The position numbers and the translations under genes are program-made. The notes beneath the pieces are model-generated. The model saw nothing but the letters and a program-made list of their open reading frames with translations. It had not been told where the DNA came from and made no database searches. From a virus: a stretch of DNA of 54,196 nt. This document shows positions 37,218 to 45,600 of the stretch, one piece after another; position 1 is the first letter of the stretch; each line of letters starts with the position of its first letter. Location of the stretch: the IMG/VR virus record IMGVR_UViG_3300049595_003884, positions 1 through 54,196 of that record; one strand, given 5' to 3'.

Positions 37218-39107
37218 TTATTTGATTCTACCAGGAGTTATCTTGGATTGTTCTGTAACAATTTCGAAAATTCTTTCTTTCAATGTTAACGAACCTTTAC
37301 TTAAAATTTCTTCAATTATTTTGGAATCAGCGCCTGTGGCTGTTACATTTATATCTATTTTTCCACTTATTGGTTTTACCTCTATTGTTTCGTTGACACT
37401 GACTCCTCCTCCTCCTACTGTAGCTCCACCCTTCCCTGTTGCTATAGTTTCCGCAGCTTTGTTTCTACCGAAAAGAAAGTCTGTATTTATCTTTGTGCCT
37501 GAAGAAATATCACCATCTCTGTCGGGAAATTCAGGCCCCAACTTTTTTGGACCAGATTTCTTTGTTTTAAAAAAATTCAAAATTTCGTCTAATTTTTCAC
37601 CCCCTAATGAAGAACCTCCCATTACTTTTGAAAACATATCACCGAAACTATCGAGAGCCGAACCTCCCAAGTTTGTAATCTCTTTTTTCAAACTTTCGGC
37701 AAGTTTTTTTCTTTCAGTTTCACTTGTTGCAGCGTCTCCCATTTTTTTCAAAGTTTGTTCCATTCTTTCCTCAAAACCAGAAGGTAAGAGGGTGTTGGTT
37801 ACTTCTCTACTCTTTTCTCTCAAGCTCGCAGAACCCTTTCCAATATTTTTTATAGCTGTTTGATTACCAGTAATACCCCTTAATATTTTTTCATTAATTT
37901 CTTTTAGGTTTTGCAACATACCCTCTTGAGTATTTAACTGACTTCTTTGAACAGATTCGATATCTTTCGGTCTATCTTTTTCGGCTTGTAATGTTGCTTT
38001 CAGTTGGTCAGAAGTCAAATCTGTTAGTTTTTTATATGATTCTTGTCCTTTATCATCCACAACTTTAATTTCAAAACCACCCTTATCCTTATTCATTCTT
38101 GACAAGTTAGCAATCAACTTTTGGTCATCCTCACTGAAACCAGTTGCAATTCCTGTTTTCTTTATTTCAGACATTCTCATATCAAAATCAGCAGCAGATA
38201 ATGCCGATTCTCTCATTGATTTAGCACTAACACCTGTTTGTTTTTCCATTTCTCTCATTGTCAAAATACCTTGAGGGTTTATTTTGAACTGTTTAGCCTC
38301 CTCATCAAAATATGTAAATTGTTTTGCAACATTAATTAAGGAGTCTTGTAATCCTGATGGGTCATTGATTGATTGGTTCATCAACATGAATGGGTCGGTT
38401 AGGTTTCCTGCCGAAACACCTAGTCTTTGGAATGCGGATGCCATCTCGATTGCTTGGTCCGGGTCTAACACTTTTTCAGCCAACTCAAAAGTTTCTTTCA
38501 TATCGAACCTTAACATCGACGCTTGTGCTGCCATTTTTGTCAACCCATCAACACCACCTTGGAAATTAAAACGAGATAGTTTATCGGTATTACTAAGCAC
38601 GTCGGCCATGACAGCTTTGGCGTTCCCTCCTATATCGTTTACATAATTAATAGAGTCTACAACCTTTTCAGATATATCTGAATACATTATACCAACTTTT
38701 GCAAACTGGTCGACAAGTTTGTCAACGTCTTTTCCTATAACTTTACTTGTAGCGAATAACTCTTGAATATCATCTTTTGAAGCAATAACATTTCTTCTCG
38801 AACCTTTAGCAATTCCATCTATTGTTTTCCCAACATCTTCAAATTTTCCACCTAATCCAATAACTTCGGGAGAAACATCTGCAATAGCTTGCATCATTTC
38901 AGTGACTCTAGTTCTACCACCAATAAACTCTTTATTCAATGATTCAGCGGCAATTGTAATTTTATTAACTTGATTTAAAATCTCGTTAATTGGTTTCAAA
39001 CTTCTTTTTGCCTCTTCTTCAAGTTTATTAAACGCAGTTGTAATATCAGGAATACTACCTGTTAAATTTGGGTCTGTGGTTCCTTGTGTGCTCGTTTCAT
39101 CAAACAT
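37218..39107 (-). CDS. Tail tape measure protein candidate (629 aa)
   Basis: Sets tail length and occupies the tube lumen. The protein is largely helical, low in cysteine, and contains long amphipathic runs such as FNKLEEEAKRSLKPINEILN and QVNKITIAAESLNKEF, followed by a region of paired helices (SKDDIQELFATSKVIGKDVD, KLVDQFAKVG) typical of tape measures. The C-terminal 100 residues are glycine/serine-rich then beta-stranded (EVKPISGKIDINVTATGAD). Length 629 compares with 590 for T4 gp29. By the usual rule of about 1.5 angstroms per residue this gives a tail of around 95 nm. It follows the tail tube and chaperone, the standard tail-gene order, and has its own promoter-like box 15 bases upstream. 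Confidence 0.78.
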   Translation of the reverse strand: MFDETSTQGTTDPNLTGSIPDITTAFNKLEEEAKRSLKPINEILNQVNKITIAAESLNKEFIGGRTRVTEMMQAIADVSPEVIGLGGKFEDVGKTIDGIAKGSRRNVIASKDDIQELFATSKVIGKDVDKLVDQFAKVGIMYSDISEKVVDSINYVNDIGGNAKAVMADVLSNTDKLSRFNFQGGVDGLTKMAAQASMLRFDMKETFELAEKVLDPDQAIEMASAFQRLGVSAGNLTDPFMLMNQSINDPSGLQDSLINVAKQFTYFDEEAKQFKINPQGILTMREMEKQTGVSAKSMRESALSAADFDMRMSEIKKTGIATGFSEDDQKLIANLSRMNKDKGGFEIKVVDDKGQESYKKLTDLTSDQLKATLQAEKDRPKDIESVQRSQLNTQEGMLQNLKEINEKILRGITGNQTAIKNIGKGSASLREKSREVTNTLLPSGFEERMEQTLKKMGDAATSETERKKLAESLKKEITNLGGSALDSFGDMFSKVMGGSSLGGEKLDEILNFFKTKKSGPKKLGPEFPDRDGDISSGTKINTDFLFGRNKAAETIATGKGGATVGGGGVSVNETIEVKPISGKIDINVTATGADSKIIEEILSKGSLTLKERIFEIVTEQSKITPGRIK

Positions 39108-39122
39108 AAATCAATTATTTCC

Positions 39123-39130
39123 TATAAATA
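39123..39130 (-). promoter_or_regulatory. TATTTATA box, 15-base spacing
   Basis: Sense ATCTATTTATAGG, 15 bases before the tape-measure start and immediately after a palindromic hairpin. Probable promoter. Confidence 0.5.
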
Positions 39131-39133
39131 GAT

Positions 39134-39156
39134 AAAGGACTAAAATTTAGTCCTTT
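39134..39156 (-). terminator. Palindromic hairpin at the end of the frameshift extension
   Basis: AAAGGACTAAA, one central base, TTTAGTCCTTT. The frameshift-frame stop codon (39147-39149) lies inside it. The sense strand continues TTTATCTATTTATAGG, so it may be a weak terminator directly before the tape-measure promoter box. Confidence 0.45.
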
Positions 39157-39302
39157 CTATTATTTTCTATCCATTTATCCAAGAGATATTTCCTCATAAA
39201 AATCGGCATTGATATAAAATCTTGGTATGTTATTTTAAGTAATGAGTTCAGGTAGTAGAATTCATCAAGTTGTCCTTTCCTATAATCAGAAGAAAGGGCG
39301 AA
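39147..39302 (-). CDS. Frameshift-frame extension of the tail assembly chaperone (51 codons)
   Basis: After the six-T run at 39306-39301 the +1 (equivalently -2) frame is open for 51 codons to TAA at 39147. The translation runs FALSSDYRKGQLDEFYYLNS, LLKITYQDFISMPIFMRKYL, LDKWIENNRKD, a well-formed helical sequence that resembles second domains of tail assembly chaperones. The 0-frame stops four codons after the T-run (RPFF, stop). A P-site TTT can slip +1 onto TTC before a CGC codon, or -2 onto TTT. The fused product would be about 293 residues. An ATG exists in the same frame at 39326, but the codons between it and the T-run encode only the antiphase reading of the conserved 0-frame end, so frameshifting is the better explanation. 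Confidence 0.7.
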   Translation of the reverse strand, partial: FALSSDYRKGQLDEFYYLNSLLKITYQDFISMPIFMRKYLLDKWIENNRKD

Positions 39303-40029
39303 AAAACTCAACCCCAAAACCAACATTCACAGTTAGTCTTTCTCCTGATGGGGCAATTACTTCTTTGAACATGTTAAGTCTTGGTTCATTCTCGTTCATG
39401 AATGTTCTGATATATTTGGAGTCAGAAATTGGCATTTGGTCAACAAATTTTGCAATATCCCCTTTATCACTTGAACCATCAATTTCAACAATCTGTCTTT
39501 GAAGTCTCCACGTCACTCTTGGTGCAACTCTACCCATAGGATATGAATCAACCATCTTAGTTATTTCATTCAATTCCCCATAAGTCAATGGTTTCAATTT
39601 GATTGATACCCCTGACCTTGGTAATGTTGTCACGAAAGTTCCATCTTCTTGTGGGTCTTGACCTTTGACAATCGGTAGTGAATCAAGAATTACTTTTGTT
39701 GAGAATGGCTTCTTTGTTGCCGGGTCTGTTAGAGTCATGTCAATCTCGGGACCGAATGATGTATTCCTTAAGAAGACCAAGATAGCCTCAATGTCTCCCT
39801 CCAATAAATCATCAATTCTCACATCAGGTTCATATATTTTTGACCTTAGTAATGTTGCTGTGATATCATCAGCCCCACCCATGAGAATGTTCTCATCGGA
39901 TGCAGTTAGATAACCAACTTTGAGTGATTTCTTTTTATTCTTATAAAACGCACCTTGAGATGGTAATGGAACCATGTCGTGTGGTAATGTAAAGTTTTCT
40001 TGACCGTAGTCTCTTGCTTGATTTTCCAT
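39286..40029 (-). CDS. gp26-like baseplate/tail assembly chaperone, 0-frame product (247 aa)
   Basis: The N-terminal segment PLPSQGAFYKNKKKSLKVGY followed by LTASDENILMGG matches the T4 baseplate protein family that includes gp26, which also resembles tail assembly chaperones (P-L-P-S-x-G-x-x-Y and L-T-A-x-D-E). The rest has a conserved-looking YGELNEITKMVDSYPM and TWRLQRQIVEID. It ends GVEFFRPFF. Location between the tail tube and the tape measure is the usual place of the frameshifted tail chaperone. The start codon is 2-3 bases after the T-tract of a strong hairpin, so its expression must depend on readthrough of that hairpin or on translation restart. Confidence 0.75.
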   Translation of the reverse strand: MENQARDYGQENFTLPHDMVPLPSQGAFYKNKKKSLKVGYLTASDENILMGGADDITATLLRSKIYEPDVRIDDLLEGDIEAILVFLRNTSFGPEIDMTLTDPATKKPFSTKVILDSLPIVKGQDPQEDGTFVTTLPRSGVSIKLKPLTYGELNEITKMVDSYPMGRVAPRVTWRLQRQIVEIDGSSDKGDIAKFVDQMPISDSKYIRTFMNENEPRLNMFKEVIAPSGERLTVNVGFGVEFFRPFF

Positions 40030-40031
40030 AT

Positions 40032-40066
40032 AAAAAAATAACCGTAAAGTTTATGTCTTTACGGTT
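40032..40066 (-). terminator. Terminator between tail tube and chaperone
   Basis: Perfect 10 bp stem: plus-strand aaccgtaaag (40040-40049), 7-base loop, ctttacggtt (40057-40066). The sense strand continues ATTTTTTTAT, ending 2 bases before the chaperone ATG. It probably lowers chaperone expression relative to the abundant tail tube. Confidence 0.82.
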
Positions 40067-40089
40067 AAATATAGTTTCTATTGATTTTT

Positions 40090-40097
40090 TATAAATA
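40090..40097 (-). promoter_or_regulatory. TATTTATA box upstream of the chaperone hairpin
   Basis: Sense ACTATTTATAAAAAATC, right after the tail-tube stop and 60 bases before the chaperone start. The strong hairpin lies between this box and the gene, which suggests an attenuated leader rather than a plain promoter. Confidence 0.45.
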
Positions 40098-40100
40098 GTA

Positions 40101-40589
40101 TTAGTAAACCAATACACAACGGTCAGGACGAAGACTGGCTGAAATGTCTGCCAAAGCGTCTGTATTGTAAGCTAACGTTCCGAAGTTCACACTCGTTAAG
40201 AATGTTCCGTATAGAATCCACTTTTCTACTACCACACCTGTTGGGTCTAATAGTTCGAGGTCGATATCTCTTTTGTAACCCGCAGCATAACCCATACGAC
40301 CTGTCACTGATTCAGCGTGTAAACGAACCCACTCCATTAGAGCTTGAGCCGCTGACGGTCCAATTGGGTCTCTGAATTTAACAGGAATCTCATCCCAGTT
40401 AAATCTTCCTGCTACATATGTAGAAGTGTTTAAAAATTGAATCTCTGTAGACATTATTTTGATTGATGGTCTAGAAGTTGATTCTACGAACCATTCATTA
40501 ATACCTAAGCTTGAGGGAAATCTCATGATGAATCGATTCTGGCGTTTCGGTTCGTAAGGTATCGGCATTTTCATTAATAAATCAGCCAT
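40101..40589 (-). CDS. 19: Tail tube protein gp19
   Basis: A 162-residue gp19-family tube protein, close to T4 gp19 (163). Recognisable parts are YEPKRQNRFIMRFPSSLGIN and WFVESTSRPSIKI near the N-terminus, RFNWDEIPVKFRDPIGPSAA, then WVRLHAESVTGRMGYAAGYK and RDIDLELLDPTGVVVEKW with LYGTFLTSVNFGTLAY, which together form the beta-barrel subunit that stacks in hexameric rings inside the sheath. It follows an accessory HAD gene, has a promoter-like box 34 bases upstream, and is followed by a strong terminator, as expected for a highly expressed structural protein. Confidence 0.92.
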   Translation of the reverse strand: MADLLMKMPIPYEPKRQNRFIMRFPSSLGINEWFVESTSRPSIKIMSTEIQFLNTSTYVAGRFNWDEIPVKFRDPIGPSAAQALMEWVRLHAESVTGRMGYAAGYKRDIDLELLDPTGVVVEKWILYGTFLTSVNFGTLAYNTDALADISASLRPDRCVLVY

Positions 40590-40623
40590 GTTATATTAGT
40601 TTTGTTTTTTCTCGTTTATATGT

Positions 40624-40631
40624 TATAAATA
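40624..40631 (-). promoter_or_regulatory. TATTTATA box, 34-base spacing
   Basis: Sense GACTATATTTATAACAT, 34 bases before the tail-tube start. Probable promoter. Confidence 0.55.
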
Positions 40632-40683
40632 TAGTCTTATGGAAAAATATATTACTTTACTTTTTTTTCTAAAAGAATATTCT

Positions 40684-41514
40684 TTATTTAACTTCCTTTT
40701 TAATTCCTCCAGCTGTAGAATAAGTCTTAACTAGATTATCTGGTTTATCTTTAAAGTGTTTACTCATTACTTCTACGTTTTTAGGGTCATCGTCTGAAAA
40801 TCCTATAACTGGTTTAGTTGGAACGAATTTATTACCTATATCTTTTTTAAGAAACGCTTTCTTATTTAATACTGCAGCCATTCCTTTAATATAACTCACA
40901 AAATCATCCATCGCAATAACCTTTAACTCTTCAGGACTTGCAGCACCCTTGTCGTCTCCAAAAGAAACGGGGTGGTATTTGTTGAGTTCTAAATAAGACT
41001 TGATTAAATCATCATCACTCATTTCTTCCTCATCGACGAACGACCTATATTTTCTAAGGTTCTTCAGAAGACTCTCTTTACTTATACCATTGAAATCATT
41101 TATAATGTAATTGTAGACAGCTTCTTTCAGTGTGTTGGGGTTATGACCTCTTGCTGTGATGATGGCAAATATTGAACCATTATTGATTGCTTCTCTGAAA
41201 TCATCGAACGCAGGTCCGAGTTTAGCTTTCATGGAGTCAACCAAAAATTGTTTATCTCCTTCAGTTCTAAAGTTTCTGAATGGATTGTTAGCAAACCCTA
41301 CAATAGTTTTACCTTTATATTCTACAGGACCCTTACCTATTTCACTTCTATATTCTGCAAAGTCTTCTGTGCTCATTCCGAACTCTTCACCATCATCGGT
41401 CTTAAGAACGATTTTTGTTGGCATGCGAACAATATTATCGTCCCAATCGAACGCATAATATTTCATATCTGGACTATTCGGTTCTTTAAAACCTTCTTTA
41501 ATGACTCTTAACAT
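40684..41514 (-). CDS. HAD-superfamily phosphatase-like protein (276 aa)
   Basis: The start at 41514 (MLRVIKEGFKEPNSPDMKYY) is chosen because an upstream ATG at 41610 would overlap the previous gene by 77 bases and lacks a leader; the 41514 start has a TATTTATA box 4 bases away. The HAD signatures are present: motif I YAFDWDDNIV (the nucleophile and acid aspartates), motif II IITARGHNP (threonine), and an acidic motif IV in GFSDDDPKNVEVM, where the last pair would bind magnesium. The family hydrolyses phosphate esters; in phages it acts on nucleotides, DNA ends or proteins. The position among tail genes rather than replication genes is unusual, and the substrate is unknown. Confidence 0.78.
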   Translation of the reverse strand: MLRVIKEGFKEPNSPDMKYYAFDWDDNIVRMPTKIVLKTDDGEEFGMSTEDFAEYRSEIGKGPVEYKGKTIVGFANNPFRNFRTEGDKQFLVDSMKAKLGPAFDDFREAINNGSIFAIITARGHNPNTLKEAVYNYIINDFNGISKESLLKNLRKYRSFVDEEEMSDDDLIKSYLELNKYHPVSFGDDKGAASPEELKVIAMDDFVSYIKGMAAVLNKKAFLKKDIGNKFVPTKPVIGFSDDDPKNVEVMSKHFKDKPDNLVKTYSTAGGIKKEVK

Positions 41515-41518
41515 ATTA

Positions 41519-41526
41519 TATAAATA
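41519..41526 (-). promoter_or_regulatory. TATTTATA box, 4-base spacing
   Basis: Sense GGATATTTATA, TAAT, then the ATG of the HAD gene. Member of the very short-spacing group. Confidence 0.5.
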
Positions 41527-41533
41527 TCCTTTT

Positions 41534-42559
41534 TTAATAAAGGGCAAACAACTCGAAAATTCTTGTCCCATTCTCAAATTTTCCTTTGATTCTTTTGTTA
41601 TCAGGAACATTGTTTTTTACCCCAATGTTAACACAAGATTCACAAGTTTTCTCATCACGCAGGTTAACCGCAAATGTCAACCTTTTGACAGGTTCTTTGG
41701 TTTCATCCAAATTAAAAGTCAATTCTCGTTTATCCATGTCAATATTCACAGAATCAAAATCAACTTTGAGACCGATTGTTTTACTTCTTATGTTATCCAA
41801 AAACTCCTGTAAATCTTTACCTGTAATCTTTTCTTTCTTTTTAGATGGAGAGTTTGTCGTTGGTTCCGAAACAACTTTATCAGTTGATTTCGTAACAGAT
41901 TTATCAACCACCCTTGAAGGGATAGTCGTAACTACATTGTTTAGAGATGATTTCCAATCTTGCTTAACCTTATTCCAACTTTCACCATTCATTAACCTTG
42001 AAATTGCAATTGGTCTGTATCGCCATATGTTTTTGTAATTATCATTATAATCACCAGATTTATACTGAGAATCAACTACATTCAAATATTGTTCATAGTA
42101 ATCATTTATGTTTGAACAATTTTTTTTAATTAATTTTATAGCGTCTTGAACATTCTTGTTTTCCAATGGTTTATTAACAATGCTAAGTCTATCAATCGAA
42201 GGGTCAATTGCGTTCGCCAATCCAGCCACCCATCTAAAAAACATTCCTTTTTGACCGGAATCAGCCTGAAAAGCATAAGACCATAACTGTGCTTTGAAAG
42301 CATCACTCATATTATTCCAACAATCAAAACCTATTGTATTTTCAACATAGTTTTTAAATAGATTCAAATTTTCAGAACCATTATATGTTTTCCCCACAAT
42401 TTTACCCAGCTCCATATACGAAAAAACTGATTCTATTTTTGAAATGAAACCAGCAACTTCTTTAGGTATAGAGAATGAAGAAGATTGTTCTGTCACCAAT
42501 CCATACATTCTACGGATTTCATCGATTTCTGATTCACTGATAATCAATTTTTTTCTCAT
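41534..42559 (-). CDS. Unknown protein with IISESE-type N-terminus (341 aa)
   Basis: No family recognised with confidence. The N-terminus (MRKKLIISESEIDEIRRMYG) resembles the short helical leader of several virion proteins in this window. Residues about 60-130 are helical with aromatic residues (FDCWNNMSDAFKAQLWSYAF, MFFRWVAGLANAIDPSI), recalling helical lysozyme-like or muramidase domains, but no catalytic set is clear. After a serine/threonine/lysine-rich linker (about 215-245) a beta-rich domain follows with paired cysteines (EKTCESCVNIG). Located between the sheath and the HAD gene, after the sheath terminator, with a TATTTATA box 4 bases from its start. Possibly a virion accessory or lysis protein. 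Confidence 0.55.
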   Translation of the reverse strand: MRKKLIISESEIDEIRRMYGLVTEQSSSFSIPKEVAGFISKIESVFSYMELGKIVGKTYNGSENLNLFKNYVENTIGFDCWNNMSDAFKAQLWSYAFQADSGQKGMFFRWVAGLANAIDPSIDRLSIVNKPLENKNVQDAIKLIKKNCSNINDYYEQYLNVVDSQYKSGDYNDNYKNIWRYRPIAISRLMNGESWNKVKQDWKSSLNNVVTTIPSRVVDKSVTKSTDKVVSEPTTNSPSKKKEKITGKDLQEFLDNIRSKTIGLKVDFDSVNIDMDKRELTFNLDETKEPVKRLTFAVNLRDEKTCESCVNIGVKNNVPDNKRIKGKFENGTRIFELFALY

Positions 42560-42563
42560 AACA

Positions 42564-42571
42564 TATAAATA
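42564..42571 (-). promoter_or_regulatory. TATTTATA box, 4-base spacing
   Basis: Sense GGTATTTATA, TGTT, then ATG. It follows the sheath terminator directly; a leaderless message is suggested by the spacing. Confidence 0.5.
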
Positions 42572-42583
42572 CCTTTATTAAAC

Positions 42584-42614
42584 AAAAATCCCCCATTTGT
42601 GGTGGGGGATTTCG
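42584..42614 (-). terminator. Terminator after the tail sheath gene
   Basis: Perfect 10 bp stem: plus-strand aaatccccca (42586-42595), loop tttgtgg, tgggggattt (42603-42612). The sense strand continues TTGTTTAATAAAGG after the stem, with five T residues at the stem end. Strong intrinsic terminator for an abundant transcript. Confidence 0.87.
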
Positions 42615-42631
42615 AAATACTGTAATCAGTA

Positions 42632-45600
42632 TTAGATATTTTCAAACGAAGCTCCTGTTGGAGTAATGAAGAATTCAATGTCGATGAATTCTAATGCCTT
42701 CGTAGGTTTTAAGTAAATCTTACCTGTAAGTGTATTTCTATCCAAATCCTCAGGGGTAGATGAAACTGTTACACGGAAATCGTATAAACCTCTGTCTCTT
42801 CTGATTGAATCTAAGATTGGGTTAACACTGTCTAAGAATTGTTGTCTAACGATTTGGTCGTTTTGTTCGAACAATAATCTTACAGCCACCGCTGAAATCA
42901 ACTTACGAGCTTGTAATAACAATCTTCTAACATTTAATCTGTTAAGAGCGGTATCAGCAACTTGTAAAGTTTTGTTACCCCAAATTACAGTTCCTACGTC
43001 AGAGAAAGTTGCGATAGGGTTAATTCTACCTTGATATAATGTATCTCTATCTTCTTGAGTTAGTTTAACTCTCGCTTTAACTGAGTTTACAAGACCTCTC
43101 GTATAACCCGCTGATGCGAACCAAGGGAATGCGATGTTATCAGTTAATGCTAAGTTTCTACAAACTTCACCTGTTGCAGGTAGATAGATTTGTGTATTAT
43201 TAACAGTGTCTCTTACAAGTATCCAAGGATAGTAAGTCGCTGTGTAGTTAGAATCGATTCCTGTGTTATCGAGAGCATCTACAGCTTCTTGTGGATAAAC
43301 AATTAACTGAGGGTCAGTAGCATCTGGTGAGAACATGTCATAGTCAGGAGTCGTTGCGATATACACTGAATCCGCTCTTTGGAATTGAACCATATCGATT
43401 GCTGATTCAACTAAGTTTGAGTTATCAATATAGTTGATTGATGCAGTTGCGAATACGTTGATGTTTGTAGATTCAGGGTTTGAGAAACTTAAGATACCAA
43501 GTAAGTAAGCGTAGTAGTCAGTGTTAGCAAAATCACTTCTATTATTCTCAACCACTATTCTCTTGAAGATACCATCACCAGTTGCTGTTGGGTATCTTGG
43601 GTCAGGTGCGAAACCTGCCATGAAACCTGAAGCACCTAATTGGAATCTATCTTCGTTTGTTCTCCACTCTCTGTAGATATCCCAACCATCGAATCCACCA
43701 GCAAAACAACATGTGTATTTTCTAGCGTAAATAAAATAGTAAGGGTTTTCCTGAGACTCTGGGTCATTTCTGAATTCAGCAACACCACACTCAAAAGCAG
43801 TTTGACCACTTGTGTCGTATATATTACCAATTGTTACAACGGTTGCACCTGAGTCCATATGGAAACCTTTTGAGAGATAATTCCAAGGAATAGATTCAGT
43901 TGCTTGTGCCCAATCACCAATAGGGTTTTGTTGACCTTTGTATTGTAAGAACGAATCATCAATACCGTATTGTGTTGCGAAACCTAAATAAGTTCTTCTA
44001 ACAACATCACCAGGAGATTCAACCGCGTTAGAGCCACCTGAAGTAGTTCCAAACGGAGGGTTATAAATTACTTCGCCAGGGAAGTTATATTTTGTTTTGA
44101 ATACGATATAAGGTGAAGGGTTGGATGCTGTTTCATACTCTCTTTGTGTATATCCATTGAATCCACAAGGAAGAGCATCGATAGGAGCACCGTCCGCCAT
44201 TTCGACCATGATGTATCTTGAAACTAAAGCGTATTCACCATTTGAAGTTCCAATTCTAACACCGATAAAGTTGTTAGTTGCTGGGTCCATTGTGCAATTC
44301 GTATATTTTTCAAGAACTACAGGATTTTGGTCTGTATCAAAGAAATCTCTAACCAAAATATCAAATGTCATATTATTATATGAAAGGTTTGCAATTGAAA
44401 CCTTAACTTCTGTATTTGCAGCATCACCATCAGAAATAGATATAAATCTGAAAAGATTATAAACTCTATTACCTCTTAGTTCAGAAACAAAGTAAGGAGT
44501 CTTAGGTGACTGATATCTTTGTAATTTCCAAGCTATTGTTGTTGTTGAGTTTGTAACTCTTGCTTCAGGTAAAGCAACTAATTCACAATTCAAACCTCTA
44601 ATGTAACTTTGATTGAATGCGTAGTTTAAAGAACCTGGATAAATTTCTTCAACAAACAATGGAACTTCATTTCTCGATTTTCCAAAGTTATCAATACCAA
44701 ACACTTTTGTAAGATATTTTGAAGAAGACGCTAACAACGATGTCTCGAAAGAGAACGTGTCTGCATCTTTTGTAACACCAGAAACTAAGAAAGTTCCAAA
44801 AGGATTCTTAGTAACCCCTGAGTATTGGTCAGAACAAACTAACTGAACATCAGTTAATCCAGTAACCTCATAAACAGGTCCGTGATTAGGACTTGAAGCA
44901 CTATTAGTGAAAAGAGAAATACCTCTTGAACGTAAAGTAGCTACAACCATATTGTTATAATCAAGGAAAGCGGTTCCAGAAAAAGTATAACTATTACCTG
45001 ACACTGTTCCACTATAAACAGTGCTACCTAAAGAAACTAAATTAGAAACTACGTAATCAAATGAATATCCTGAATAGTTGTTTCCATTAGGGATATCAAA
45101 TGTTGCGTAAAACCAAGGGTCGTTATCTCCAGATGATAAATCGTTATTATCTAAATTAGTTGAATCACTTCCAAACGCATTAACAATTGTTGTATAACCT
45201 GATAAATTCGCATAATCAGTTCCAGGAATTGACCCGTAAACAACTGCTGTTGTTGCAGATAAAGAAGGAGTATCAATTATATTACCAACGTATGTGTTAA
45301 AACCTTCAGCATATGTTGAAGTTGAACCGTTTGATAAAGTAAATTGAGTGTTTAAATCTAAAGCCACAGGTGCTGGTAACGCACCTCCAACGAATGTAAT
45401 TGTGTTTCCTGTTGTAGAACCAATAAAAGACGCACTCCAAGGAGCTGTTGCAATCGCCGAGTTGATACCGATAGTTGTCGGGTCAGGGTTAGCAGTTACT
45501 CTTATACTCCAAGATGGACCTGCGTCATAACCAGATAAACCAAGAATTCTTGTAAAGAACATTTGGTTAGACTGTTGGAGATAAGATTTGGCAATATACG

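Noticed and set aside
37222-37863. 213-residue plus-strand open frame opposite the tape measure gene
   Set aside because: It mirrors the codon pattern of the tape measure, is rich in serine/phenylalanine/proline as antisense frames are, and has no promoter box or recognisable domain.
39147-39326. Separate small gene starting at ATG 39326 instead of a frameshift
   Set aside because: The first codons only read the conserved 0-frame end in another phase, the nearest AGGAG is about 15 bases away, and the convincing protein sequence starts at the T-run.
40670-40683. AAAGAATATTCTTT palindrome after the HAD gene as a terminator
   Set aside because: Only A/T-rich 7 bp arms without a loop, and the sense strand is followed by A residues, not T.
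41586-42038. 150-residue plus-strand open frame opposite the 341-residue gene
   Set aside because: Antisense composition, no upstream motif, no family resemblance; the minus-strand gene is better supported.
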